14,593 nucleotides of DNA from JAGTVB01 sp049282355 (GTDB taxonomy: Bacteria; Pseudomonadota; Gammaproteobacteria; HK1): contig JBAPTW010000016.1 of the NCBI GenBank assembly GCA_049282355.1, positions 1 to 14,593 on the forward strand. The letters are read 5' to 3'. Each line of letters begins with the position of its first letter. Positions within the stretch are counted from its first letter, which is position 1. The notes beneath the pieces are model-generated. The model was not told the DNA's origin. It made no database searches and saw only the letters and a program-made list of their open reading frames with translations. Shown here piece by piece: positions 7,857 through 14,593 of this stretch. Position numbers and translations under genes: made by a program.

Positions 7857-8157
7857 TGCAGAACTCTTGCTAAAGACGCGATGTGACACGGCCGTCAATC
7901 GGCATCTGAGGCAAAAGCTTTATGTCCCGCGAGTGATCCACCAGCGGGTGGGGTGAGGGCGATCGCTGCAAGCCGCTCTGGTTGTTTGCCAACAAACGGG
8001 CCGGCCTGTCCCTTCTGCGGATGAAGGTGCATTGGAGGCTAACCTTCATGGGCAGACTTTGGGATAATTCAAGATTAAGTGCGCCGGGGCGTCCCGCAGC
8101 GGGCGCAGATGTCCCTGGATGCTGAAACATCCCTCAGCCCATGACGGAGCTCAGCTT
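7857..8157. other. Divergent intergenic region between kinase-HDOD and CMD-like genes
   Basis: About 300 bases without a convincing gene. It should hold the promoters for both divergent genes, but I found no strong -35/-10 pair. GATAAT near 8064 lies roughly 95 bases before the plus-strand start, without a matching -35. ATGAAGGT (8021-8028) and ACCTTCAT (8042-8049) form a perfect eight-base stem with a 13-base loop and could be an operator or RNA structure. A smaller hairpin, CCACC/GGTGG, lies at 7938-7951. Confidence 0.5.
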
Positions 8158-8718
8158 ATGCCAATGATCGAGACGCCAGAAAGACACCACTTTCCATGGT
8201 ACGTGCGATTGTTTTTCTGGAATCAGAAGCGCCGCTACGGCGCGATCTTGGAATCGGCCCGCCTTTGGGGTCGAATTCCCAGGGTATTCGTGCCCCTTGC
8301 CTTACTCTATGGCTCCCTGGACCGGCGCCTTTCACCCTTGGAGCCGGCACTGCGGTCCTTGGTGACGGTGCGCGTGTCTCAGATCAACTGGTGCGCCTTC
8401 TGCGTCGATCTGAACTCCGCGACCTTGCTAAAGCGCGGGGTCGATAGGGACAAGGTGTCGGCACTACAGGACTTCGCATCCAGCGATTTGTTCTCGGCAC
8501 GGGAGAAGGCGGCGCTGGCGTATGCTGAAGCGGTCACTTATTCGGATCGACAACCCACCGGGGAAAATTTTGCATGTCTTCGCCGCCACTTCGATGAGGA
8601 TGCCATCGTCGAATTAACGGCGTTGGTGGCGTTTCAGAACCTCTCCAGTAAGTTCAATGCGGCATTGGGGGTCGAGGCTCAGGGCTTTTGCGTTCCTCGG
8701 CGTTCTAACGCCGGGTGA
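8158..8718 (+). CDS. Carboxymuconolactone decarboxylase (AhpD-like) family protein
   Basis: A 186-residue, mostly helical protein from ATG 8158, chosen because GGAG lies eight bases upstream; a frame start 13 codons earlier has no such site. The family core is clear: residues about 50-95 carry LSPLEPALRSLVTVRVSQ, then NWCAFCVDLNS with a CxxC pair at C79/C82. AhpD-type members use this pair for thiol-based peroxide or disulfide chemistry, while others act as decarboxylases. Here the Glu that usually sits 12 residues before the first Cys is Ser, and the His four residues after the second Cys is Asn (N86), so the proton relay of AhpD is missing. The true activity is therefore uncertain. It converges with the DUF302 gene, separated by 30 bases. 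Confidence 0.85.
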   Translation: MPMIETPERHHFPWYVRLFFWNQKRRYGAILESARLWGRIPRVFVPLALLYGSLDRRLSPLEPALRSLVTVRVSQINWCAFCVDLNSATLLKRGVDRDKVSALQDFASSDLFSAREKAALAYAEAVTYSDRQPTGENFACLRRHFDEDAIVELTALVAFQNLSSKFNAALGVEAQGFCVPRRSNAG

Positions 8719-8730
8719 GGTACGGCCACT

Positions 8731-8748
8731 CCCGCCCAGAATCGCGGG
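8731..8748. repeat. Small hairpin between convergent genes
   Basis: CCCGC (8731-8735) and GCGGG (8744-8748) can pair around an eight-base loop in the 30-base gap between two genes that end toward each other. A shared terminator would be expected here, but neither strand has a T-run after the stem, so the role is uncertain. Confidence 0.25.
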
Positions 8749-9159
8749 CTAGAGCAGGCTCATCGGCGGCACGCCGCTCAATCGATCGCGTACCCGAGTA
8801 AGCTGTGCGCGTGCCTCGTGTCCCACCTCTTCTATGGTCTTGTCCTTTGCCAGCCCAAGCACTGCGATCGGGTCCATGAAAGTAACGCCGGTACGATCGG
8901 CGTCGAGCTCCCGTACGATAACGTTGCAGGGTAACAGCGCCCCCGCCTCCGGATCGGCGTCTAAAACGCGCTTGGCGAGCGCCGGTGCGCAGGCCCCCAA
9001 AATGTGATAGCCGGGTCTCGTCTCGTTGAGCTTCTCGCGCATGATTGTCTGTACATCGACATCACTGATGACACCGAGCTTTTCCTCTTTGAGCGCCTGC
9101 ACAACCGCCTCTAAGGCCTGACCAAATGACATTTCCAATTCGACACTAAAAGCATACAT
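8749..9159 (-). CDS. DUF302 family protein
   Basis: A 136-residue protein from ATG 9159, which has a strong AAAGGAG seven bases upstream. The frame stays open 17 codons further, but that extension has no ribosome-binding site. The sequence matches the DUF302 pattern: MYAFSVELEMSFGQALEAV at the start, a helix followed by KLGVISDVDVQTIMREKL, then PGYHILGACAPALAKRVL, LLPCNVIVREL and a C-terminal helix. DUF302 proteins are small cytoplasmic proteins of unknown function, often next to stress, metal or thiol-related genes. Two cysteines (in GACAP and LLPCN) are placed as in many family members. It is divergent from the TetR-RND operon, so the operators at 9348-9378 could also influence it, though they lie about 190 bases from its start. 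No promoter of its own was convincing. Confidence 0.88.
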   Translation of the reverse strand: MYAFSVELEMSFGQALEAVVQALKEEKLGVISDVDVQTIMREKLNETRPGYHILGACAPALAKRVLDADPEAGALLPCNVIVRELDADRTGVTFMDPIAVLGLAKDKTIEEVGHEARAQLTRVRDRLSGVPPMSLL

Positions 9160-9337
9160 CGCCTCTCTCCTTTTACGATGACAGCATACACGATGCTCTA
9201 GTGCAGGCACCAGCTTCGTTTTGGGCTGTGCGGCGTATCGGGCTTTCGATTTTTTACGTCGGATAGCGGTCAGGGATTGAAAGCCATGGTCATCGCCCCA
9301 GTGAGGGGTCGCTCGCCCGAAATGATGACGATCCTCC
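9160..9337. other. Intergenic region between DUF302 and TetR genes
   Basis: About 180 bases with no gene that I can support. The left end holds the ribosome-binding site of the DUF302 gene (AAAGGAG on the minus strand, 9167-9173). The promoter of that gene must lie here, but only a weak -10-like TATGCT was seen. Confidence 0.4.
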
Positions 9338-9366
9338 TTGAAAAATGTGACTATCGGTCATATTAT
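9338..9366 (+). promoter_or_regulatory. Sigma70 promoter of the TetR gene
   Basis: TTGAAA (9338-9343) and TATTAT (9361-9366) are separated by exactly 17 bases, giving a near-consensus sigma70 promoter. Transcription would start around 9372-9374, about 20 bases before the ATG at 9395. One operator half-pair lies wholly in the spacer and the other overlaps the start site, so a bound repressor would block RNA polymerase. Confidence 0.75.
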
Positions 9367-9378
9367 GACCAAAAGTCA
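9348..9378 (+). promoter_or_regulatory. Tandem operators O1 and O2 (TGAC-N5-GTCA) before the TetR gene
   Basis: O1 is TGACTATCGGTCA at 9348-9360 and O2 is TGACCAAAAGTCA at 9366-9378. Their starts are 18 bases apart. O2 extends to six-base perfect arms (TATGAC/GTCATA). TetR-family proteins bind such short inverted repeats as dimers, often near their own promoter. The same arrangement recurs before the membrane fusion protein gene. Confidence 0.75.
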
Positions 9379-9394
9379 TATATTGGACTCAAAG

Positions 9395-10027
9395 ATGGCG
9401 AGGACGGACCGGCGACAACGGGAATTTGAGCGCCGTGAGCAGGAGATTCTGGACGCCGCGCTGCAGCTGTGCTCCACGGTGGAGTTCGAGTCGGTCACCA
9501 TCGAGCAGATCGCGCGGCGCGCGGACGTCGGCAAGGGTACTGTCTACAAGCACTTTGCGAGCCGAGATGAGCTGCTTTTCCGTCTCAACATACGGTTCTA
9601 CCGCGGGCTCCTTGACGAGCTCCGCTCACAGCCGGTGGCAGGATCGCCGCGGGAGTGCTTGCGCGCCATCATCGAATACGCCCTTCGCTACCATGTCACA
9701 CACCGCGAGTATCGCTATGTCGTTGAGTACTGCGATCGGATCGATTTCATGGAGCGTGCCGAGCCAAAGTGGCGCGATGATTTCCTGCGCTTGGATCGGG
9801 CTTTTCAGGAATGGGGTGTACCGCTGATTCAGTCGGGCATGGATTCGGGCATATTTGCCAAGCGTCCCGTGGAACAGGTATTGCTGGGTATGAATGCTTG
9901 CTTCAAGGGTGCGATCACCCTGCTCTGGGCCGGCGAGCACTGGTGTGCGCACGGCGGTGACGAGGAAACGGTGCTCGCTGCCGTCACCGAATTTATGTTG
10001 GCTGGGCTGGTCGGCGAGCCGCCATAG
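9395..10027 (+). CDS. TetR/AcrR family transcriptional repressor of the RND operon
   Basis: A 210-residue protein with a typical TetR N-terminal DNA-binding domain: residues about 16-62 include ILDAALQL, then VTIEQIARRADVGKGTVYKHFASRDELL, where the helix-turn-helix and the conserved GTVYKHF are plain. The C-terminal part is helical and should bind an inducer and form the dimer. The open frame extends upstream to TTG 9338, but that codon is the -35 element of the promoter, and ATG 9365 lies in the -10/operator region. ATG 9395, with a weak GGA seven bases upstream, is therefore the likely start. It is encoded 100 bases before the membrane fusion protein on the same strand. Matched operators before both genes point to autoregulation and repression of the pump. 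The inducing compound cannot be read from the sequence. Confidence 0.92.
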   Translation: MARTDRRQREFERREQEILDAALQLCSTVEFESVTIEQIARRADVGKGTVYKHFASRDELLFRLNIRFYRGLLDELRSQPVAGSPRECLRAIIEYALRYHVTHREYRYVVEYCDRIDFMERAEPKWRDDFLRLDRAFQEWGVPLIQSGMDSGIFAKRPVEQVLLGMNACFKGAITLLWAGEHWCAHGGDEETVLAAVTEFMLAGLVGEPP

Positions 10028-10074
10028 ACGTTATCTGCCAATTGATCTTTTTGCGTCCGATGGCGAATCTTTTT

Positions 10075-10115
10075 TTGATGATAATGACCGGAAGTCACCG
10101 TATGACCGAGGGTCA
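10075..10115 (+). promoter_or_regulatory. Second promoter/operator module (O3 and O4) before the RND operon
   Basis: O3 is TGACCGGAAGTCA at 10085-10097 and O4 is TGACCGAGGGTCA at 10103-10115, again 18 bases apart. TTGATG at 10075 sits ten bases before O3, exactly as TTGAAA sits before O1, so the two modules align without gaps. The matching -10 position (CCGTAT, 10098-10103) is poor, so promoter strength here is unclear. O4 ends one base before the GGAG ribosome-binding site (10117-10120). Confidence 0.68.
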
Positions 10116-10127
10116 CGGAGAAAAGCG

Positions 10128-11192
10128 ATGAAACGTTCAGCCTTTCTCTCACTCGGGCTCGCAGTGGCGGTTGGCATCTGGATGTTCAGTGGCGCGTTAA
10201 ACGGATCGGCCCGGCTGAAGGCCCCGGTGGCAGAGATCAAGGCAGTCCAGCCCATGAAGGTCAGCGTGATGGATTTGAACGTTGACCGGGTTACCCGCGA
10301 GATCGTGGTTCAGGGCCAGCTGGAGCCCAAGCGAAGCGTTCAGCTGCGAGCGCAGACTGGCGGGCGAGTGGTGGCGTTGCCGGTGGCCAAAGGGTCGCGG
10401 GTCAAAGCAGGCGAGCTGTTGGTGCAGCTTGCGGAGGAAGACCGGCGGGCACAAATCGCGCGCGCCCAGGCAGAGATGACGAGTCAGCGCCTGCAAGTCG
10501 CAGGTCATCGCAAATTGAAACAGCAGGGCCTACAAGCGGAAACGCAGCTCAAATCCGCAGAGGCGGCGCTGGCAGCGGTCAGCGCGGAGCTGGAGCGCCT
10601 GCGCCTGGATCTGGCACATACCCGGATAACCGCGCCGTTCGACGGCGTATTGGAAACGCGCCAGGTGGAGATCGGCAGTTTCGTCGATCGGGGCGACAAG
10701 GTGGCCGAGCTGGTAGAAAATTCGGAGCTTCTTGCGGTGGGTCAGATCCCTCAGCAAAGTGCTGCCTGGCTCGAGCTGGGGCAGAGCGTAACAGTCAGAT
10801 TCTTGGACGGACGCGAAGCTCAGGGAGAAATCACCTATGTCGCCAGTGTGGCCGAGCCCGCAACCCGCAGCTTTCGCATCGAAGCGACCGTTTCCAACGC
10901 AGCGGGTGCTTTTCCTGCCGGTGTCAGCGCTGAGTTGCACATTGCCGTTGCCGAGGAGCCGGCACATTTTCTTTCCCCCGCGGCGCTGACCCTAGATGAT
11001 CAAGGCCGGGTAGGAATCAAAGCCGTGGAGAAGGGCAACGCGGTGGTTTTCCATCCGGTGACGCTGGTGCGCACTGAGACCAACGGCGTCTGGGTTGCCG
11101 GTTTGCCAGAGAGCGTACGCGTGATCGTCCAGGGCCAGAGCTTTGTGGTTCCGGGCGAAATCGTCGAGCCCATAGCGGAGGCAAAGCTGTGA
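10128..11192 (+). CDS. RND efflux membrane fusion protein (HlyD/AcrA family)
   Basis: A 354-residue periplasmic adaptor from ATG 10128, with GGAG seven bases upstream; the frame is open further left but runs into the TetR gene and operators. Residues about 1-24 form a signal anchor (FLSLGLAVAVGIWMFSG) with no lipobox Cys, so it is probably not a lipoprotein. The first lipoyl half (about 68-102, RAQTGGRVVALPVAKGSRVKAG) and second half (about 165-198, TRITAPFDGVLETRQVEIGS) flank a short coiled-coil hairpin (about 103-162), and beta-barrel and membrane-proximal domains follow. It should link the downstream inner-membrane permease to an outer-membrane channel. The stop overlaps the permease start (GTGA), showing translational coupling. 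Substrate unknown. Confidence 0.92.
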   Translation: MKRSAFLSLGLAVAVGIWMFSGALNGSARLKAPVAEIKAVQPMKVSVMDLNVDRVTREIVVQGQLEPKRSVQLRAQTGGRVVALPVAKGSRVKAGELLVQLAEEDRRAQIARAQAEMTSQRLQVAGHRKLKQQGLQAETQLKSAEAALAAVSAELERLRLDLAHTRITAPFDGVLETRQVEIGSFVDRGDKVAELVENSELLAVGQIPQQSAAWLELGQSVTVRFLDGREAQGEITYVASVAEPATRSFRIEATVSNAAGAFPAGVSAELHIAVAEEPAHFLSPAALTLDDQGRVGIKAVEKGNAVVFHPVTLVRTETNGVWVAGLPESVRVIVQGQSFVVPGEIVEPIAEAKL

Positions 11193-14100
11193 ATACCATT
11201 ATCGATCTCGCCTTCGGCCGCAGCCGTACCGTGCTGATGGTGCTCGGTTTTATCCTGATCGCCGGTGTCTCGGCTTATATCGCCATACCCAAGGAGTCAG
11301 AGCCTGATGTAGCCATCCCCTACATCCATGTCTACATGACTCATGACGGGATCTCGCCGGAAGACGCCGAACGGCTATTGGTGCGCCCCATGGAGATGGA
11401 GCTGCAATCCATCGAAGGCGTCAAGGAAATGAAGAGCACTGCCGCCGAGGGTTACGCGTCGGTGACACTGGAGTTTTTCGCCGGATTCGACAGTAAGCGC
11501 GCCTTGGACGACGTGCGCGAGAAGGTGGATACCGCCAAGTCCAAGCTTCCGGAGGCGACCGATGAGCCATCAGTCAACGAAGTCAATGTCGCTTTGTTTC
11601 CGGTACTCACCGTGTCCCTTTCTGGGCCGGTGCCGGAGCGCGGGCTAATTCGCATTGCCCGCGATCTACAGGACCGCATTGAAGCCCTCCTCGGGGTGCT
11701 GGAGGTGGATATCGGGGGCGACCGCGAGGCGCTGCTGGAAGTAATTGTCGATCCGGTGGTCATGGAGACCTACGGCGTCAATTTCAACGAGCTGTTCACC
11801 TTGGTCCGCAACAACAACATGCTGGTGGCAGCCGGTTCCCTGGATACCGGCGCGGGTCGCCTGACCATCAAAGTCCCCGGCGTCGTGGAAGGCGTTGAGG
11901 ACATCATGAAAATGCCGGTGAAAGTGGAGGGCAACAAAGTAGTCACTTTCGGTGAGGTCGCCAGCGTGCGCAGCGGCTTCAAGGATCCCGAAGGGTTCGC
12001 CCGCGTCAACGGCCAGCCGGCCGTTACTCTGGAGATCAAAAAACGGGTGGGCGCCAACATCATCGACACCATTGCCAGCGTGCGGCAGATCGTCGAGGCG
12101 CAGCGCCAGCACTGGCCGGCCGGTGTCGGGGTGGTGTACATGCAAGACAAATCAGAGCAGATCCATACCATGCTCGGCGATCTACAAAACAGCGTCGCCA
12201 CCGCCATTGTGCTGGTCATGATCGTCATCATCGCCGCTCTGGGAGTGCGCTCCGCGTTTCTCGTGGGGCTGGCTATTCCCGGCTCTTTCCTCGCCGGAAT
12301 TCTAGTGCTGGACGCGCTCGGTTACACGCTCAATATCGTAGTGCTGTTTAGTCTCATCCTGGTGGTGGGTATGTTGGTGGATGGCGCCATCGTGATTACC
12401 GAATTAGCGGATCGTCGCCTCTCGGAGCAGATGCCCCCGAGAACCGCCTATATGGAGGCCGCCAAACGCATGGCATGGCCTGTCACCGCCTCCATCCTGA
12501 CGACACTGGTGGTGTTTTTGCCGCTGTTGTTTTGGCCCGGTATCGTTGGCCAGTTCATGAAGTACCTGCCCATCACCGTCATCATCTGCCTGACGGCATC
12601 ACTGGCAATGGCGCTGGTGTTCATCCCCGTGCTTGGCGGCGGACTGGGTGGCAGAAAAGTATCGCCGGGCGCATCGGAAGGCATCGTCACACAGGGCTAC
12701 ATACGGCTATTGGGCCGCCTGCTGCAGCATCCCGGCAAGGTTTTATTGGCGGCGATCACGGCTTTGATCGGTGCCTATGTTGCCTACATCGGTTTCGGCA
12801 AGGGCGTGGAGTTTTTCCCGAAGGTGGAGCCGGAGATGGCTCTCATTCAGATCCACGCCCGCGGCGACCTGTCGGTGCACGAAAAAGACGCCATTGTCCG
12901 CCAAGTGGAAGCGAGGATTCTCGACATGGGCGAGCTGGAAGCGGTTTATGCCCGTTCCTTCAACGGCGGTGGGTCGGAAAATCAGGCCGAAGACGTGATC
13001 GGCGTCGTCCAACTGGAATTCGTGGATTGGCAACAACGGCGCAAAGCGGTCGCTATCCTGGATGAGATGCGCCAACGCACAGCCGACATCCCGGGGGTGA
13101 TTTTGGAATTCCGCAAGGCGGAGGGAGGTCCCAGTGGCGGTAAGCCCATTCAGATCGAATTTTACTCCCGCCACCCGGAGCGCATTCCCGCGGCAGTGGC
13201 CGAGGTTCGTCAGCTAATGGAAAATCTCGGCGGATTCGTGGACGTGGAGGATGACCGTCCGTTGCCGGGTATCGAATGGCGTTTGCAGGTGAACCGGGAG
13301 CAGGCCGCCCGTTATGGGGCCGACGTGGCGCTGCTCGGCAATGCCGTGCAGATGGTGACCAACGGCATCAAAGTGTCCGAGTACCGGCCAGATGACCAGG
13401 ACGATGAGGTGGATATCCGGGTGCGCTTCCCCTACGCCGAGCGCAACCTGGATCAGCTCGACCAGCTGCGGGTGCCCACGGAAAAGGGCATGGTACCCAT
13501 CACCAACTTTGTGACCCTCGAACCGGCACCCAAAATCGGTACCTTAAAGCGAGTGGATGCGCGTCGGGTCATCACCCTGCAGGCGGACGTGGCCGAGGGT
13601 CTGCTGGTGGACGACAGGCTCACCGAGCTGCGCCGGGCCCTGGCGACGGCGGCGCTGGATCCAGAGGTGAAGCTAGTGTTTAAAGGCGAGGACGAAGACC
13701 AACGCGAAGCCGCCAACTTTCTGACCAGCGCCTTCTTGAGTGCCCTGTTTCTGATGGGGCTCATTCTGGTCACCCAGTTTAATAGCCTTTACCAGGCCGC
13801 TTTGGTGCTTTCCGCCATCGTGTTCTCCACCGCTGGGGTTCTGCTTGGCCTGCTGATCACCGGCCGACCCTTCGGCATCGTGATGGTGGGGCTTGGCATC
13901 ATCGCACTGGCGGGCATCGTCGTGAACAACAACATCATTCTCATCGATACCTACAATCGGTTACGGCGACGCGGGCTGGTGCCGGCAGCTGCCGCGCTGG
14001 AAACCGGCCGCAAACGGCTGCGTCCCGTGTTGTTGACGGCCTTCACTACGGTGCTGGGGCTGATGCCGATGGTGCTGGCGTTAAACATCGATTTGATCAA

Positions 14101-14416
14101 CCGCCACATCGCAGTGGGCGCACCCTCCACGCAGTGGTGGACGCAACTGGCAAGCGCCGTCGCCGGTGGGCTTGCGTTTGCTACCGTGCTCACGCTGTTG
14201 CTGACCCCCTGTCTGCTGATCCTGGGGGAAAAGGTGTCGGCATGGAGTCGCAGGCAAGTGAGCCGTGTCCGTGGCTGGCGAGCGGCGCCTACAGATGAAT
14301 CGAAAGCTATCAGTGCCGCGGACACTGATGAATCTCCATCGTGGCGTGGGCGATGTGGAGTCCAGGGGGGATCCGCGCTCGATAATAATCCGGTGATCGG
14401 GGGGATTCGGAGATGA
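11189..14416 (+). CDS. RND family efflux permease (AcrB-like), inner membrane
   Basis: A 1075-residue proton-driven pump subunit from GTG 11189, with GGAGG seven bases upstream and a four-base overlap with the adaptor gene. The layout is typical: TM1 (about 11-30), a large periplasmic loop (30-330), a TM block (332-530), a second periplasmic loop (about 545-855), and a final TM block to about 1018. TM4 reads GMLVDGAIVITE, so the first Asp (D398) of the AcrB Asp-Asp pair is kept and the second is Gly. In TM10, VVNNNIILID has Asn913 where AcrB has its essential Lys. The Arg in RLRPVLLTAF is kept. A hydrophilic tail of about 57 residues (1019-1075) follows the last TM, and its last 36 codons overlap the convergent CDF gene. 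No outer-membrane channel gene follows, so it probably shares one. Substrate unknown. Confidence 0.93.
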   Translation: MNTIIDLAFGRSRTVLMVLGFILIAGVSAYIAIPKESEPDVAIPYIHVYMTHDGISPEDAERLLVRPMEMELQSIEGVKEMKSTAAEGYASVTLEFFAGFDSKRALDDVREKVDTAKSKLPEATDEPSVNEVNVALFPVLTVSLSGPVPERGLIRIARDLQDRIEALLGVLEVDIGGDREALLEVIVDPVVMETYGVNFNELFTLVRNNNMLVAAGSLDTGAGRLTIKVPGVVEGVEDIMKMPVKVEGNKVVTFGEVASVRSGFKDPEGFARVNGQPAVTLEIKKRVGANIIDTIASVRQIVEAQRQHWPAGVGVVYMQDKSEQIHTMLGDLQNSVATAIVLVMIVIIAALGVRSAFLVGLAIPGSFLAGILVLDALGYTLNIVVLFSLILVVGMLVDGAIVITELADRRLSEQMPPRTAYMEAAKRMAWPVTASILTTLVVFLPLLFWPGIVGQFMKYLPITVIICLTASLAMALVFIPVLGGGLGGRKVSPGASEGIVTQGYIRLLGRLLQHPGKVLLAAITALIGAYVAYIGFGKGVEFFPKVEPEMALIQIHARGDLSVHEKDAIVRQVEARILDMGELEAVYARSFNGGGSENQAEDVIGVVQLEFVDWQQRRKAVAILDEMRQRTADIPGVILEFRKAEGGPSGGKPIQIEFYSRHPERIPAAVAEVRQLMENLGGFVDVEDDRPLPGIEWRLQVNREQAARYGADVALLGNAVQMVTNGIKVSEYRPDDQDDEVDIRVRFPYAERNLDQLDQLRVPTEKGMVPITNFVTLEPAPKIGTLKRVDARRVITLQADVAEGLLVDDRLTELRRALATAALDPEVKLVFKGEDEDQREAANFLTSAFLSALFLMGLILVTQFNSLYQAALVLSAIVFSTAGVLLGLLITGRPFGIVMVGLGIIALAGIVVNNNIILIDTYNRLRRRGLVPAAAALETGRKRLRPVLLTAFTTVLGLMPMVLALNIDLINRHIAVGAPSTQWWTQLASAVAGGLAFATVLTLLLTPCLLILGEKVSAWSRRQVSRVRGWRAAPTDESKAISAADTDESPSWRGRCGVQGGSALDNNPVIGGIRR

Positions 14417-14593
14417 TGGTCAACGCCGCCGCATAGATTCTCGAACCAATGCTCCATACATGAAGATCGGCGACACGATCGGTGGCTTTACCTTCAATGG
14501 CTTGGCGCAGTCCCTCGGTAGTCGTGTCATCTGCTTGGTGGTCGAGTAGGGTGTGGGCCGTTTGGCGCAGCAGTCCCAGAGACCAGCGTGCAA
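14310..14593 (-). CDS. dmeF: Cation diffusion facilitator, DmeF-type, C-terminal fragment (5' end outside window)
   Basis: Reading the minus strand from the right edge gives 93 open residues ending in TGA at 14310-14312. It begins ARWSLGLLRQTAHTLLDHQA and continues with DRVADLHVWSIGSRIYAAAL, then YYRARIPPGLHIAHATMEIH and QCPRH. This matches the end of the last membrane helix plus the cytoplasmic ferredoxin-like domain of DmeF-like CDF transporters, with the family's VADLHVW and TxEIH-C patterns. These inner-membrane proteins export Co(II), Ni(II) or related divalent metals by proton exchange. Only the C-terminal part is visible, so the metal-binding TM residues cannot be checked. It overlaps the 3' end of the RND gene by 107 bases in the opposite direction. 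Confidence 0.75.
   Translation of the reverse strand, partial: ARWSLGLLRQTAHTLLDHQADDTTTEGLRQAIEGKATDRVADLHVWSIGSRIYAAALTIISESPRSPDYYRARIPPGLHIAHATMEIHQCPRH

Noticed and set aside
7856..7898. TTG at 7898 as start of the kinase-HDOD gene, giving a near-repeated MTAV..RV N-terminus
   Set aside because: There is no ribosome-binding site before the TTG; ATG 7856 sits just before the kinase domain and has AGAG at suitable distance.
8021..8049. ATGAAGGT/ACCTTCAT stem as a terminator
   Set aside because: No T-run on either strand after the stem, and it lies between divergent genes where termination is not expected; listed only as part of the intergenic region.
10027..10084. T-rich stretches after the TetR gene as an intrinsic terminator
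   Set aside because: No stable GC-rich stem precedes the T-runs, and the next gene follows on the same strand.
13951..14457. A 168-residue minus-strand open frame at the end of the RND gene
   Set aside because: The true minus-strand gene here is the CDF fragment in another frame ending at 14310; this frame mostly mirrors the RND gene.
1..14593. tRNA, rRNA, CRISPR arrays, insertion sequences or prophage parts
   Set aside because: No cloverleaf, rRNA-like stretch, regularly spaced repeats, transposase or integrase signature was seen by eye on either strand.

Overview
This window looks like chromosomal DNA from a GC-rich proteobacterium, most likely a gammaproteobacterium. The evidence is a pelA-pelB exopolysaccharide operon, an RND efflux operon under a TetR repressor, Shine-Dalgarno sites of the AAAGG/GGAGG type, and one sigma70-like promoter. 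I cannot place the organism more closely. There is no rRNA, tRNA, CRISPR array or insertion sequence that I can support.

Left half (1-7856, all minus strand). Reading in the direction of transcription, the order is: a soluble Hanks-type Ser/Thr kinase fused to an HDOD domain (6045-7856); a small secreted protein of unknown function (5190-5933); pelA (2079-4994), the periplasmic Pel hydrolase/deacetylase; and pelB (2101 to beyond position 1), the TPR-rich Pel export protein, which lacks its C-terminal part here. pelA and pelB overlap by 23 bases, so they are clearly one operon. The other pel genes must lie to the left of the window if the operon is complete. The gap upstream of pelA holds a perfect 14-base palindrome, an overlapping sequence resembling the FleQ box, and a sequence resembling a sigma54 promoter. 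Together these suggest flagellar/c-di-GMP-type control of Pel.

Middle (7857-9160). After an intergenic stretch of about 300 bases comes a plus-strand carboxymuconolactone-decarboxylase-like gene. It converges on a minus-strand DUF302 gene.

Right half (9338-14593). A TetR-family repressor gene, a membrane fusion protein gene and an RND permease gene form a plus-strand operon. Two matching promoter/operator modules, one before the repressor and one before the membrane fusion protein, each carry two TGAC-N5-GTCA sites exactly 18 bases apart. The first pair sits in and just after the spacer of a good sigma70 promoter. This is clear evidence for autoregulation and for repression of the pump. The RND gene runs 107 bases into the 3' end of a convergent cation diffusion facilitator gene (DmeF type), which is cut by the right edge of the window. 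No outer-membrane channel gene is present, so the pump must borrow one.

The most interesting leads are the paired operator modules, the putative FleQ/sigma54 control region of pelA, the kinase-HDOD protein beside the Pel locus, and the unusual proton-relay residues of the RND permease.
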